A stretch of DNA of 64,000 bases from NCBI GenBank assembly GCA_017536105.1, contig JAFXRZ010000008.1:1-64000 (forward strand), read 5' to 3'. Source of the stretch: Ruminococcus sp. (GTDB taxonomy: Bacteria > Bacillota_A > Clostridia > Oscillospirales > Ruminococcaceae). Within the stretch, counting starts at the first letter, position 1; every line of letters starts with the position of its first letter. The position numbers and the translations under genes were made by a program. Shown piece after piece: positions 23,871-31,870 of the stretch. A model generated the notes under the pieces. The model was not told the DNA's origin. It did no database searches and saw only the letters and a list, made by a program, of their open reading frames with translations.

Positions 23871-24401
23871 ATGAAATTTCGCTGTGCCGGGCTCACCCCG
23901 GAATCCATAGTTGACGGACCCGGCTTTAGATTCACTGTTTGGACCCAGGGCTGTATGCACCACTGCAAAGGCTGCCACAACCCACAGACCTGGGATTTCG
24001 GAGGAGGTTTTGAGGCTGACACCGACGAGGTCTATGAGCAGATCATCAAGGACCCGATGCTCGACGGAGTGACCCTCTCGGGCGGAGATCCATTCTATCA
24101 GGCTAAGCCTATGGCAGAGCTCGCAAGAAAGATCCACGCCTGCGAGACCAACAAGATGAACGTCATCGCCTACACCGGCTTCGATTTTGAGTATCTCATT
24201 CAGTATGCCGACGAAAAGAACGGCTATATGGAGCTGCTCAAAGAGTGCGACTATATCATCGACGGTCCCTTCATCCTGGAGGAACGCAGCCTCGAACTTA
24301 AATTCCGCGGCAGCAGGAACCAGCGCTTCATAGACGTCAAGCGTTCCCTTCGGGAAGGCAAGACCGTCGCCCTCACCGACGAGGAACTCTCCCTCATGTG
24401 A
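23871..24401 (+). CDS. nrdG: Anaerobic ribonucleotide reductase activating protein
   Basis: This radical SAM activase installs the glycyl radical on NrdD. It is 176 residues. The cluster motif is CMHHCKGC (C-x3-C-x2-C) near residue 28, followed by HNPQTWDFGGG and the SAM-contacting TLSGGDPF. It starts with ATG after GGAAGGAG, 22 nt after the flavin reductase-rubredoxin gene, so the two are probably on one transcript. It ends at a long perfect hairpin. It is separated from nrdD by 709 nt, which is unusual for this pair. Confidence 0.95.
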   Translation: MKFRCAGLTPESIVDGPGFRFTVWTQGCMHHCKGCHNPQTWDFGGGFEADTDEVYEQIIKDPMLDGVTLSGGDPFYQAKPMAELARKIHACETNKMNVIAYTGFDFEYLIQYADEKNGYMELLKECDYIIDGPFILEERSLELKFRGSRNQRFIDVKRSLREGKTVALTDEELSLM

Positions 24402-24435
24402 TGCTCCTGCTATTACGATCAGTGTAAATTGTTGA

Positions 24436-24497
24436 GGTCATCCCTCACCTAACGATTCAGGTGAGGGATGACCCTTTTTCAAAAGAGCCTCCCTCGG
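24436..24497 (+). terminator. Terminator of nrdG, part of a repeat related to the 17.7-kb element
   Basis: A perfect 15-bp stem (GGTCATCCCTCACCT with its complement), an 8-nt loop and CTTTTTC. The right part (GGGATGACCCTTTTTCAAAA, then GCCTCCCTCGGC) closely matches the inner arm of the inverted-repeat element at 17698-17983. Confidence 0.8.
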
Positions 24498-24939
24498 CAA
24501 TAAACATGAACGTGTGCAGCAGGAACACCACGGGAGGGAGATTTTTTTTGGGCTCCCGAGGCATATTAAAAAGTATATGTGGGCTATTCCAAAAAGAATG
24601 GGATTTTGAAAATCAAGCTTCACTCTTTACAAAGCCCTTTTTCGGAGAGCGAAAAATTACTGTCCAAAATTCGGGAAATGTAATTTTTGGGCTTGTTGTA
24701 CGCTTTTTGAACCCTGTTTTTCTTCTTAGGGGCAGGACAGGCATTTCGGTGCGGATAATACGCTTAAAACGTGTGTAAAGTTTTCTTCTTGATAAGATAT
24801 TTCTCCAAAATTGCTGTAAAGCAAAAATACTTTATCAAAAATGCTTCTGCAAATTCCGGAGATCGCCCTTTCGAGGGGCAAAAAACGGGCTTTGTGCAGG
24901 GTGTACAAAAGTGTTGTATATTTTTTGTGAGGTATCCAC
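24498..24939. other. Non-coding A+T-rich stretch between nrdG and nrdD
   Basis: No convincing reading frame is present. A small inverted repeat (AAAATTAC / GTAATTTT) lies around 24652-24689. Around 24785-24840, TTGATAA and TTATCAA are separated by a few tens of bases. Nothing else is recognised. Confidence 0.5.
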
Positions 24940-24968
24940 TTGACAAGGCAAATAAAATACTATATACT
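24940..24968 (+). promoter_or_regulatory. Promoter of nrdD
   Basis: TTGACA (24940-24945), 17-nt spacer, TATACT (24963-24968), about 140 nt upstream of the start codon. Confidence 0.85.
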
Positions 24969-25004
24969 TGTAAATGTTCCGTTACCGACCACAAGATGTT
25001 GTGG
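24957..25004 (+). promoter_or_regulatory. Probable pair of NrdR boxes
   Basis: CCACAAGATGTTGTGG at 24989-25004 is a perfect 16-bp palindrome matching 12 of 16 positions of the NrdR box as I recall it (acaCwAtATaTwGtgt). A second, weaker match (ATACTATATACTTGTA, good left half only) begins at 24957, 32 bp upstream, the usual spacing of paired boxes, and overlaps the -10 element. NrdR is the ATP/dATP-sensing repressor of ribonucleotide reductase genes; its gene is not in the window. Confidence 0.6.
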
Positions 25005-25110
25005 TGGCTGCTTATTGTTAAGCAGCTCGGGAATACCGGAAAACCTAACAAATTCACAAATACGGCGGCTGCCTGCCGCAGAGTATAGAAGTTCACGGAG
25101 GTACACGAAT

Positions 25111-27363
25111 ATGATCATCAAAATCAAAAAGAGAGACGGAAGAAACGCTACATTTAATATAGAGAAGATCGCCGACGCGATCTACAAGGCAGCACAGTCT
25201 GTGGGCGGATCAAACTACGACGAGGCTCTGGAGCTTGCAGGAAAGGTCGTTGACCTCCTGATGCAGAAGAACCTCACCTCTCCGACAGTTGAAGAGATAC
25301 AGGACTGCGTTGAAAAGGTGCTCATCGAGGAAGGCCACGCTGCAACAGCCAAGGCGTACATCCTCTACCGCTCTACCAGAACAAGGGCAAGAGAGATGAA
25401 CACCCGTCTTATGAAAGTATATGAGGACCTTACCTTTAAAAGCGCAAAGGACAGCGACCTCAAGCGTGAGAACGCAAACATCGACGGCGACACAGCAATG
25501 GGCACCATGCTCAAGTACGGTTCGGTGGGCGCAAAGGAATTCTACGAGATGTATGTCCTCGATCCCGTTCACGCAAAGGCTCATGCCGAGGGTGATATCC
25601 ACATCCACGACCTGGACTTCTACACCCTGACCACCACCTGCACCCAGATCGACCTGACCAAGCTCTTCAACAAGGGCTTCTCCACAGGACACGGCTACCT
25701 GAGAACTCCCAACGACATCACCAGCTACGCAGCTCTTGCCTGCATAGCCATCCAGTCCAACCAGAACGACCAGCACGGCGGTCAGTCTGTTCCCAAGTTC
25801 GAGTATGATATGGCCGAGGGCGTAAAGAAGACCTTCCGCCACAACTACCGCGATAACATCCACCGCGCACTCAACCTCATCGCCGATGTCCAGGATTCTC
25901 AGATCATCGCAAAGCAGATCGCCGAGAAGATCGAAAAGGAAAAGGGTCTCCAGGTAACTCTTTCCTACGACAACGGCTATAAGGAAGCGGAGGCAGAGAT
26001 ACTTGCTTCCTTCACAGATCCCAAGACAGTGGCAAAGATACAGAAGTTTGCCTACAAGACTGCCTACAAGGAGACCGACAGAGCTACCTACCAGGCAATG
26101 GAGGCTCTGATCCACAACCTCAATACAATGAACTCGCGTGCGGGTGCTCAGACCCCGTTCTCTTCCATAAACTACGGCACGGACACCTCTGTTGAGGGAA
26201 GAATGGTGATCAAGAACGTGCTCCTGGCTCAGGAAGCCGGACTTGGCAACGGCGAGACACCGATCTTCCCGATACACATCTTCAAGGTCAAGGAAGGAGT
26301 CAACTACAATCCTACCGACCCCAACTACGACCTGTTCAAGCTGGCCTGCCGCGTGTCTGCGAAGAGGCTCTTCCCCAACTTCTCGTTCATCGACGCTCCC
26401 TACAACCTCCAGTATTATAAGGAGGGCGAGCCCGATTCCGAGATCGCATACATGGGCTGCCGCACAAGAGTCATAGGCAATGCACACGACCCGAGCCGCG
26501 AGATAGTCACAGGCAGAGGAAACCTTTCGTTCACCTCTATCAATATGCCGAGACTGGCTATCAAGGCACAGGGTAATATCGGCACGTTCTTTGACAGCCT
26601 CGATGACATGATGGAGCTCTGCATAGCACAGCTCAAGCACCGTTTTCGTATACAGGCAAGCAAGAGGGTGAAAAACTATCCGTTCCTCATGGGACAAGGG
26701 GTATGGATAGACTCCGACAAGCTTGATGTAAACGATGAGGTGGGCGAGGTGCTCAAGCACGGCACACTGTCTGTCGGCTTCATAGGACTTGCGGAAACGC
26801 TCAAGTCGCTTACCGGAAAGCATCACGGCGAGAGCGAGGAGGCACGCGAGCTTGGTCTTGAGATAGTTGCTCATATGCGCAAGAGGCTCGACGAGGAAAC
26901 AAAGGCCACCGGCCTGAACTTCTCGCTGCTGGCAACACCGGCAGAGGGCCTTTCGGGAAGATTCGTAAGAATGGACCGCAAGCGCTTCGGAACTATCGCA
27001 GGCGTTACCGACAGGGACTACTACACCAACTCCTTCCATGTTCCTGTTTACTACAACATCAACGCCTTCGACAAGATCAAGATCGAGGCCCCCTACCACG
27101 CTCTGACCAATGCAGGACACATCTCCTACATCGAGCTGGACGGCGACCCCACCCAGAACATCTCGGCCTTCGAGAAGATCATCCGCTGCATGAAGGAGCA
27201 GGGCATAGGCTACGGAGCCATCAACCACCCTGTTGACCGCGACCCTGTCTGCGGATACACGGGGATCATCGGCGACAAATGTCCTCTGTGCGGACGCACC
27301 GAGGCAGAGCACGTAAAGATCGCTCACGAGCGCATCCCGAGGATCAGCTGCACCAGCTGCTGA
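25111..27363 (+). CDS. nrdD: Anaerobic ribonucleoside-triphosphate reductase, glycyl-radical segment not visible
   Basis: This is the class III ribonucleotide reductase, making deoxynucleotides under anaerobiosis. It is 750 residues from the ATG at 25111, which follows CGGAGG; the frame opens 57 codons earlier, but that part overlaps the promoter. An ATP-cone occupies about residues 1-90. Core motifs include GDIHIHDLDFY, SNQNDQHGGQSVPKFEYD, MGCRTRV and GNLSFTSINMPRLAI. The C-terminus reads NHPVDRDPVCGYTGIIGDKC, then PLCGRTEAEHVKI, then AHERIPRISCTSC and stop. In relatives I know, the ERIRRI part runs on into a GY segment carrying the radical glycine; here it ends, and no other frame restores it. 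CPLC plus CTSC could still bind zinc. Confidence 0.93.
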   Translation: MIIKIKKRDGRNATFNIEKIADAIYKAAQSVGGSNYDEALELAGKVVDLLMQKNLTSPTVEEIQDCVEKVLIEEGHAATAKAYILYRSTRTRAREMNTRLMKVYEDLTFKSAKDSDLKRENANIDGDTAMGTMLKYGSVGAKEFYEMYVLDPVHAKAHAEGDIHIHDLDFYTLTTTCTQIDLTKLFNKGFSTGHGYLRTPNDITSYAALACIAIQSNQNDQHGGQSVPKFEYDMAEGVKKTFRHNYRDNIHRALNLIADVQDSQIIAKQIAEKIEKEKGLQVTLSYDNGYKEAEAEILASFTDPKTVAKIQKFAYKTAYKETDRATYQAMEALIHNLNTMNSRAGAQTPFSSINYGTDTSVEGRMVIKNVLLAQEAGLGNGETPIFPIHIFKVKEGVNYNPTDPNYDLFKLACRVSAKRLFPNFSFIDAPYNLQYYKEGEPDSEIAYMGCRTRVIGNAHDPSREIVTGRGNLSFTSINMPRLAIKAQGNIGTFFDSLDDMMELCIAQLKHRFRIQASKRVKNYPFLMGQGVWIDSDKLDVNDEVGEVLKHGTLSVGFIGLAETLKSLTGKHHGESEEARELGLEIVAHMRKRLDEETKATGLNFSLLATPAEGLSGRFVRMDRKRFGTIAGVTDRDYYTNSFHVPVYYNINAFDKIKIEAPYHALTNAGHISYIELDGDPTQNISAFEKIIRCMKEQGIGYGAINHPVDRDPVCGYTGIIGDKCPLCGRTEAEHVKIAHERIPRISCTSC

Positions 27364-27372
27364 TCGGAACAC

Positions 27373-27422
27373 AAAAACGGCATCACAGGACGGAAGACCG
27401 TCGGCTGTGATGCCGTTTTGTA
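27373..27422. terminator. Bidirectional terminator between nrdD and rubredoxin
   Basis: Stem AAAACGGCATCACAG / CTGTGATGCCGTTTT enclosing a smaller GACGG / CCGTC hairpin, with A and T tracts on each side. It starts 10 nt after the nrdD stop. Confidence 0.85.
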
Positions 27423-27451
27423 TTTTGGGAAAAGCTTTGCGAAGGGGCAGA

Positions 27452-27610
27452 TCAGACTGCGGGTTCAAAGCTGTCCTTGCCGACGCCGCAAAGCGGACAA
27501 ACGAAATCGTCCGGCACGTCATCCCAAGCGGTACCAGCAGCGACGCCGCTGTCGGGTTCACCGACCTCGGGGTCATAGATATAGCCGCACACCGAGCAAA
27601 CGTATTTCAT
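27452..27610 (-). CDS. Rubredoxin
   Basis: This is a classical 52-residue rubredoxin: [20 protein letters not shown], the central [15 protein letters not shown], and a C-terminal KDSFEPAV. The four cysteines (CxxC and CxxC) bind one iron. It is a small one-electron carrier, used in anaerobes for example with rubrerythrin or flavodiiron proteins. The ATG at 27610 follows AAAGGAGG. It has its own extended -10 promoter. It lies convergent to nrdD. Confidence 0.97.
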   Translation of the reverse strand: MKYVCSVCGYIYDPEVGEPDSGVAAGTAWDDVPDDFVCPLCGVGKDSFEPAV

Positions 27611-27644
27611 TCCCTGACCTCCTTTCATTATATTTGCTGATCCT

Positions 27645-27673
27645 ATTATACCACATAATGGAATAATAATCAA
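27645..27673 (-). promoter_or_regulatory. Promoter of rubredoxin
   Basis: Minus-strand TTGATT (27668-27673), 17-nt spacer ending TGG, TATAAT (27645-27650). Confidence 0.8.
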
Positions 27674-27675
27674 GA

Positions 27676-27826
27676 GTCGCAGCTCCGACGGGTCTTGACA
27701 CGGTCGGTGCCCCGACGGGTCTTGACGCGGTCGCAGCGGCGACGGCGCTTGACGCGGGACGCAAGCTGCGCATGCTTACATAGAGCGAAAGGGGACGTTT
27801 CCCACGCGAGCGAAGCTTCATCAACC
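27676..27826 (+). repeat. Family B intergenic repeat, copy 1
   Basis: This G+C-rich repeat contains GACGGGTCTTGAC motifs in tandem, GGTCGCAGCGGCGACGGCGC, a GCAAGC...GCATGC hairpin and AGCGAAAGGGGACGTTTCCC (internal hairpin GGGGACGTTTCCC), then CACGCG. Copies with the same orientation occur at 32.66, 40.07, 40.42, 44.22 and 44.34 kb. Confidence 0.85.
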
Positions 27827-27971
27827 GCGCAGCGCATTCGCCGGTTCAGAATTGGATCTCGCACACGATCCAATTGGATCGGGCGGCGTTAGCCTTTGGC
27901 GGGTCCTGTTTCTTATGCTGAAGAAATTTGACCCCGCAAGCCTTTTTGATGCGCTTCACGTTAATTTCTGC
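27827..27971. other. Non-coding spacer with a small inverted repeat
   Basis: AATTGGATC and GATCCAATT form a 9-bp inverted repeat at about 27850-27875 around an 8-nt loop, followed by a third GGATC. The rest shows nothing recognisable. Confidence 0.5.
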
Positions 27972-28000
27972 TTGACATTGTTTTTTGTGCGCCTTATAAT
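27972..28000 (+). promoter_or_regulatory. Promoter of the ABC ATPase gene
   Basis: TTGACA (27972-27977), 17-nt spacer, TATAAT (27995-28000): full consensus. Confidence 0.85.
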
Positions 28001-28035
28001 ATCTATATAGTATATTCGCTTGAAGGAGTTTCCCT

Positions 28036-28737
28036 ATGGCTTTCGTTGAGTTTAAAAATGTATATAAACGCTATAAAATGGGCGAGGTCGTTATCAGCGC
28101 AAGCAACGGCGTCAGCTTCGAGATCGAAAAAGGTGAGTTCGCCGTTATCGTCGGTGCTTCCGGCGCCGGAAAAACTACGATTCTTAATATGCTCGGCGGT
28201 ATGGACAGCTGCGATGAGGGGGATATCATCGTTGACGGCAATAACATCGCCGCCTATTCTCGCAGACAGCTCATCGCCTATCGCCGTTACGACATCGGCT
28301 TCGTCTTCCAGTTCTACAATCTCATAAACAACCTCACTGCCAAGGAAAATGTCGAGCTTGCGGCACAGGTCTGCCGTGATGCTGCCGACCCGGTACAGGC
28401 TCTTCGGGATGTTGGCCTTGAGGACAGGAAGGACAATTTCCCCTCCCAGCTTTCCGGCGGCGAACAGCAGAGGGTGTCTATTGCCCGTGCTCTTGCCAAG
28501 AAGCCGAAGCTCCTTCTCTGCGACGAGCCGACGGGTGCTCTCGACTACAACACCGGCAAGACGATACTGAAGCTCCTCCAGGATACCTGCCGCGAGACGG
28601 GCATGACGGTGATAGTCATTACCCACAACCTTGCGATAACCCCCATGGCGGACAGGGTCATTTCCGTGAAAAACAGCAGGGTGGACAGCGTCAAGCTCAA
28701 TCCCTCTCCTGCCGATGTTTCGACTATAGAGTGGTAG
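28036..28737 (+). CDS. ABC transporter ATP-binding protein of the MacB/LolD type
   Basis: This 233-residue ATPase has Walker [11 protein letters not shown]-loop FQFYNL, signature LSGGEQQR, Walker [13 protein letters not shown] and a switch His in VITHNL. The sequence groups with MacB/LolD/FtsE-like ATPases that work with FtsX-type permeases, often in peptide or lipoprotein export or antimicrobial peptide resistance. No permease gene lies beside it: a new promoter for tatD starts 23 nt downstream. So it is an orphan, or its permease is elsewhere. The start ATG follows AAGGAG. Confidence 0.92.
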   Translation: MAFVEFKNVYKRYKMGEVVISASNGVSFEIEKGEFAVIVGASGAGKTTILNMLGGMDSCDEGDIIVDGNNIAAYSRRQLIAYRRYDIGFVFQFYNLINNLTAKENVELAAQVCRDAADPVQALRDVGLEDRKDNFPSQLSGGEQQRVSIARALAKKPKLLLCDEPTGALDYNTGKTILKLLQDTCRETGMTVIVITHNLAITPMADRVISVKNSRVDSVKLNPSPADVSTIEW

Positions 28738-28759
28738 TCAGGGCACTGACAAAAAATGC

Positions 28760-28788
28760 TTTACTTTTTTGGAAAGCTGTGGTATAAT
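28760..28788 (+). promoter_or_regulatory. Promoter of the tatD operon
   Basis: TTTACT (28760-28765), 17-nt spacer ending TGG (extended -10), TATAAT (28783-28788). Confidence 0.75.
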
Positions 28789-28826
28789 TATCAGAGCAGC
28801 GCTGTTTTGGCTTGCGGAGGTGTGAT

Positions 28827-29618
28827 ATGATGGGAGTTAAAAATATTTTCGACACTCACTGCCACTATGACGACGAAGCCTTCGATGCTGACAGAGAGCA
28901 GGTGCTCTCAGAGCTGCTCGAGGCTGAGGATACGCCTGTGTGCGCTTTGCTTCATGCCTCCACCGACGAAGCCTCCTGTCTTTACGGGATAAAGCAGGCA
29001 GGCAGGTACAGGAACTATTACACCTCGATAGGCTTCCACCCCGAGGCCTGCGACAGACTTCCCGACGACTGCACGGCGGCTCTTGAAAAACTGCTTGCGA
29101 TGTCGGAGAAGATAGTTGCCGTCGGGGAAGTGGGGCTCGATTACCACTACGAGGGCTACGACAGAGAGTTACAGATAAGGATCCTTCGGGAGCAGATCGA
29201 CTTTGCGAACGCACACGATCTGCCGCTGATATTCCATTGCCGGGATGCGACTCAGGATATGCTGGACATCCTCCATGAGAAAAAGCCAAGGGGAGTGATG
29301 CACTGCTATTCCGGTGCTCCGGAAGTGGCGGAGGAGCTTGTGAAGCTGGGGCTGTATATCGGCTTCACGGGGCTGCTGACCTTCAAGAACGCAAAGAAAG
29401 TCAAGCGCTCATTTGAGGCTGTCCCCCTTGACAGGATACTGCTGGAGACCGACTGCCCGTATATGGCGCCGGAGCCTTTCAGAGGAAGACGCTGCCGCAG
29501 CGATATGATCGCATACACCGCACAGTGCGGAGCCGAGCTTAAAGGCATCGATCCGCAGGTGCTGACCGACGCCGCAAGAGAGAACGCAAAGCGGCTGTTC
29601 GGGATAGATGATATATGA
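28827..29618 (+). CDS. tatD: TatD-family metal-dependent hydrolase (DNase-like)
   Basis: This 263-residue TIM-barrel metallohydrolase starts at the ATG at 28827, 6 nt after GGAGG. Metal ligands are in FDTHCHYDD, GEVGLDYHY (Glu), FHCRDA, HCYSGAPE and LLETDCPYMAPEPFRG (Asp). TatD proteins act as 3'-5' nucleases or deacylases. It heads a four-gene cluster on the plus strand (tatD, glycosyltransferase, SseB-like, CYTH). Confidence 0.93.
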   Translation: MMGVKNIFDTHCHYDDEAFDADREQVLSELLEAEDTPVCALLHASTDEASCLYGIKQAGRYRNYYTSIGFHPEACDRLPDDCTAALEKLLAMSEKIVAVGEVGLDYHYEGYDRELQIRILREQIDFANAHDLPLIFHCRDATQDMLDILHEKKPRGVMHCYSGAPEVAEELVKLGLYIGFTGLLTFKNAKKVKRSFEAVPLDRILLETDCPYMAPEPFRGRRCRSDMIAYTAQCGAELKGIDPQVLTDAARENAKRLFGIDDI

Positions 29619-29645
29619 CAGAAACGAAAGGACAATACAAGACAA

Positions 29646-30632
29646 ATGGAAACGCTGTATTTTGTCATTCCCTGCTATAACGAAGAGGAAATGCTGCCGA
29701 TAACGGCCAAGGCGCTGATAAAGAAGCGTGACGAGCTGGTGGAGTCGGGACGCATTTCTCCCGAGAGCAAGATTATGTTCGTTGACGACGGCTCCAAGGA
29801 CAAGACCTGGGAGATAATAGAAAAGCTGAATGCTGCTGCACCGGGAGTTTTCACAGGAGTGAAGCTCTCCCGCAACAGAGGACATCAGAACGCTCTCCTC
29901 GCCGGGATGATGACCGCCGTAAAGCACGCCGATCTTATTGTCTCGATGGACGCCGACCTCCAGGACGACATCAATGCCGTTGACGGCTTCCTCGACAAGA
30001 GAGCCGAGGGCTGCGATATAGTTTACGGAGTCCGTTCTTCGAGGAAAAAGGACACGGCTTTCAAAAGAGGCACGGCTCAGACCTATTACAAGCTCCTTGC
30101 AAGAATGGGCGTTGAGATAACCTACAACCACGCCGACTACCGCCTGATGAGCAAAAGGGCTGTGGAAGCCCTTGCGGAATTCACCGAAGTCAATCTCTTC
30201 CTGAGAGGACTTGTGCCCATGGTGGGCTTCAAGAGCGATACCGTCGAATACGTCCGCAGCGAAAGGCAGGCAGGCGAGAGCAAGTATCCCCTGAAAAAAA
30301 TGCTGGCCTTTGCCATCGAGGGAATAACATCCCTGTCCATAAAGCCCATAAGATTTATCACTGCGCTGGGACTTACGGTATTTCTCATCTCCCTTTTCAT
30401 GCTGATATATTTCCTTGTCATCCACTTTATGGGCAAGACAGTCTCCGGCTGGACAACTACTGTGGTCTCGGTCTGGGCATTGGGCGGCTTGCAGCTGCTG
30501 GCAATAGGAGTTATCGGCGAGTATATCGGAAAGATATATCTTGAGACCAAACACCGGCCCACATTTATAATCGACAGAGACCTTGAGGAAGAAACCAAAA
30601 CGACGATCACCGCCGAGAGCGGAAATGAATAA
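29646..30632 (+). CDS. Family 2 glycosyltransferase of the DPM1/GtrB type
   Basis: This is a 328-residue membrane-attached glycosyltransferase. The GT-A domain shows VIPCYNEEEMLP, FVDDGSKDKT and the metal-binding SMDADLQDD. RLMSKRAVEAL and GESKYPLKKM are typical of polyprenyl-phosphate sugar transferases (GtrB, ArnC, DPM1). Two membrane helices lie at about residues 235-258 and 268-295. It probably transfers a sugar from a nucleotide donor to undecaprenyl phosphate. A GtrA-type flippase is encoded at 39588-39998, not adjacent. The start is 27 nt after tatD, with AAAGGA 13 nt upstream of the ATG. Confidence 0.9.
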   Translation: METLYFVIPCYNEEEMLPITAKALIKKRDELVESGRISPESKIMFVDDGSKDKTWEIIEKLNAAAPGVFTGVKLSRNRGHQNALLAGMMTAVKHADLIVSMDADLQDDINAVDGFLDKRAEGCDIVYGVRSSRKKDTAFKRGTAQTYYKLLARMGVEITYNHADYRLMSKRAVEALAEFTEVNLFLRGLVPMVGFKSDTVEYVRSERQAGESKYPLKKMLAFAIEGITSLSIKPIRFITALGLTVFLISLFMLIYFLVIHFMGKTVSGWTTTVVSVWALGGLQLLAIGVIGEYIGKIYLETKHRPTFIIDRDLEEETKTTITAESGNE

Positions 30633-30656
30633 ATAAACTTTAAGGAGAGTAAGATC

Positions 30657-31232
30657 ATGGCAAACGAAAGAATAAACCCCGATCAGATCGATAATTCCGA
30701 GCTGGTCAGTGCTATCAAGGATATGAGGGCTGACTTCAAGCCCGAAACACAGAACAGGGTGATAAACCTTGCGCTGAGATCGGCATTTTTCCTGCCGGGT
30801 ATCGTTAAAAAGCAGGGCACAGGCCTTGTTCAGGGCAACGACGGCAAGGTAAGTTTCGAGAAGACTCCTCCGCAGGTAACGTTCCTGATGATAAAAAACG
30901 AGGAGAGAGGCACATTCTTCCCGGCCTTCACCGACCGCGAGGAATGCCTGAGATTCAAAAGCGAGAGAGAATTCTCTGTCGTTATGCTTCGCTTTGCCGA
31001 CCTTGCAAATCTCTGCGAGCGTTCCGGCGATCAGGGACAGCAGGTGAACGGCTTCGTTATCAATCCCTATTCCGAGGCTCTGCCCTTCACAAACGAGATA
31101 CTCCAGAACATCAAGGATTATTTCACAAAGCAAAAGAAAGCCAGAGCAGAGGCAGAAGCTCAGAAGAACAGCGAGGCTGCCGAAGAGGATGAGAAGCCCA
31201 ATATCACAATGAGCACAAACCCCAACGCATAA
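30657..31232 (+). CDS. SseB-like protein
   Basis: This 191-residue cytoplasmic protein has a central region (VTFLMIKNEERGTFFPAFTD and a following REECLRF) matching the SseB N-terminal domain pattern, where a short beta-strand and 'PAFTD..E...F' recur. The C-terminus is a Glu/Ala/Lys-rich, probably helical tail ending TMSTNPNA. The biochemical role of the family is unknown. The start ATG follows AAGGAGAG, 24 nt after the glycosyltransferase. Confidence 0.7.
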   Translation: MANERINPDQIDNSELVSAIKDMRADFKPETQNRVINLALRSAFFLPGIVKKQGTGLVQGNDGKVSFEKTPPQVTFLMIKNEERGTFFPAFTDREECLRFKSEREFSVVMLRFADLANLCERSGDQGQQVNGFVINPYSEALPFTNEILQNIKDYFTKQKKARAEAEAQKNSEAAEEDEKPNITMSTNPNA

Positions 31233-31266
31233 GACAGCCGTTATCTCACAGAGAAGAGAGGAAAGT

Positions 31267-31824
31267 ATGTTAGAAAAGGAAATCAAGATCATGCTCTCGG
31301 AAGAGGAGTATGAAAAGGCGGCGGAGCTGTTTGATTTCGGCACACCGCAGAGACAGGTGAATAATTATTACTACAGCCCCGAGTGTGCAGCCCACGGGAT
31401 AAGTGTGCGTGTACGCGAGGTAAAGGGAGAAGTGCTGCTTCAGGTCAAGGTGCCGATCTCCACCGACGGTTCTCTTGCCGTTCGTGAAGAGATCGAAAGA
31501 AAGCTGCATTTCGTTCCCGACCGCATCGGTGCCGAGACCCTCAACGAGCTTGTGGGCGTTACAGACGAAGCCGTGCTCAAGGGCTCGCTGGAGACCATGC
31601 GCAGGATATGCGTTATCGACAAGACCGAGATCAGCCTGGACAAGAACACCTACCTCGGGACAGTGGATCATGAGATTGAGCTCGAATATGAAGGCGACTA
31701 TCCCCAGGCGCTTGTGGATAAGCTGGCGGAAGCAGGCATAACCGCCGACAAACCCCAGAAAAGCAAGCTGGGAAGGTTCCTGAAAAGGCTGGAGTGCCAG
31801 AATTGCGATACCCCTTGCAAATAA
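31267..31824 (+). CDS. CYTH-domain (triphosphate tunnel) protein
   Basis: This 185-residue protein carries the N-terminal ExExK signature (Glu3, Glu5, Lys7) that defines CYTH/triphosphate tunnel metalloenzymes. The alternating charged strands SVRVREVKGEVLLQVKV, REEIERKL and HEIELEYEG line the tunnel. Such enzymes hydrolyse inorganic triphosphate or thiamine triphosphate, or act as class IV adenylate cyclases; which applies is not evident. It is the last gene of the tatD operon, followed by a strong terminator. Confidence 0.88.
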   Translation: MLEKEIKIMLSEEEYEKAAELFDFGTPQRQVNNYYYSPECAAHGISVRVREVKGEVLLQVKVPISTDGSLAVREEIERKLHFVPDRIGAETLNELVGVTDEAVLKGSLETMRRICVIDKTEISLDKNTYLGTVDHEIELEYEGDYPQALVDKLAEAGITADKPQKSKLGRFLKRLECQNCDTPCK

Positions 31825-31833
31825 CAAAAAAGC

Positions 31834-31870
31834 GAGCAGTGAGTTTATTTCACTGTTCGCTTATTTTTTT
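31834..31870. terminator. Bidirectional terminator between the CYTH and S24/S26 peptidase genes
   Basis: Stem GCGAGCAGTGA / TCACTGTTCGC, loop of 6 nt, with A6 on one side and T7 on the other. It overlaps the last codons of the minus-strand gene. Confidence 0.85.

Noticed and set aside
24940..25110. N-terminal extension of NrdD by 57 residues
   Set aside because: The extension would start at the promoter -35 itself; the ATG at 25111 has a proper ribosome site and begins the ATP-cone.
27670..27873. Arg-rich short frames on the minus strand of family B repeats (also at 40.24-40.53 and 44.07-44.58 kb)
   Set aside because: They reappear in more than one reading frame because the repeat is G+C-rich and lacks stops; no start sites or conserved product.
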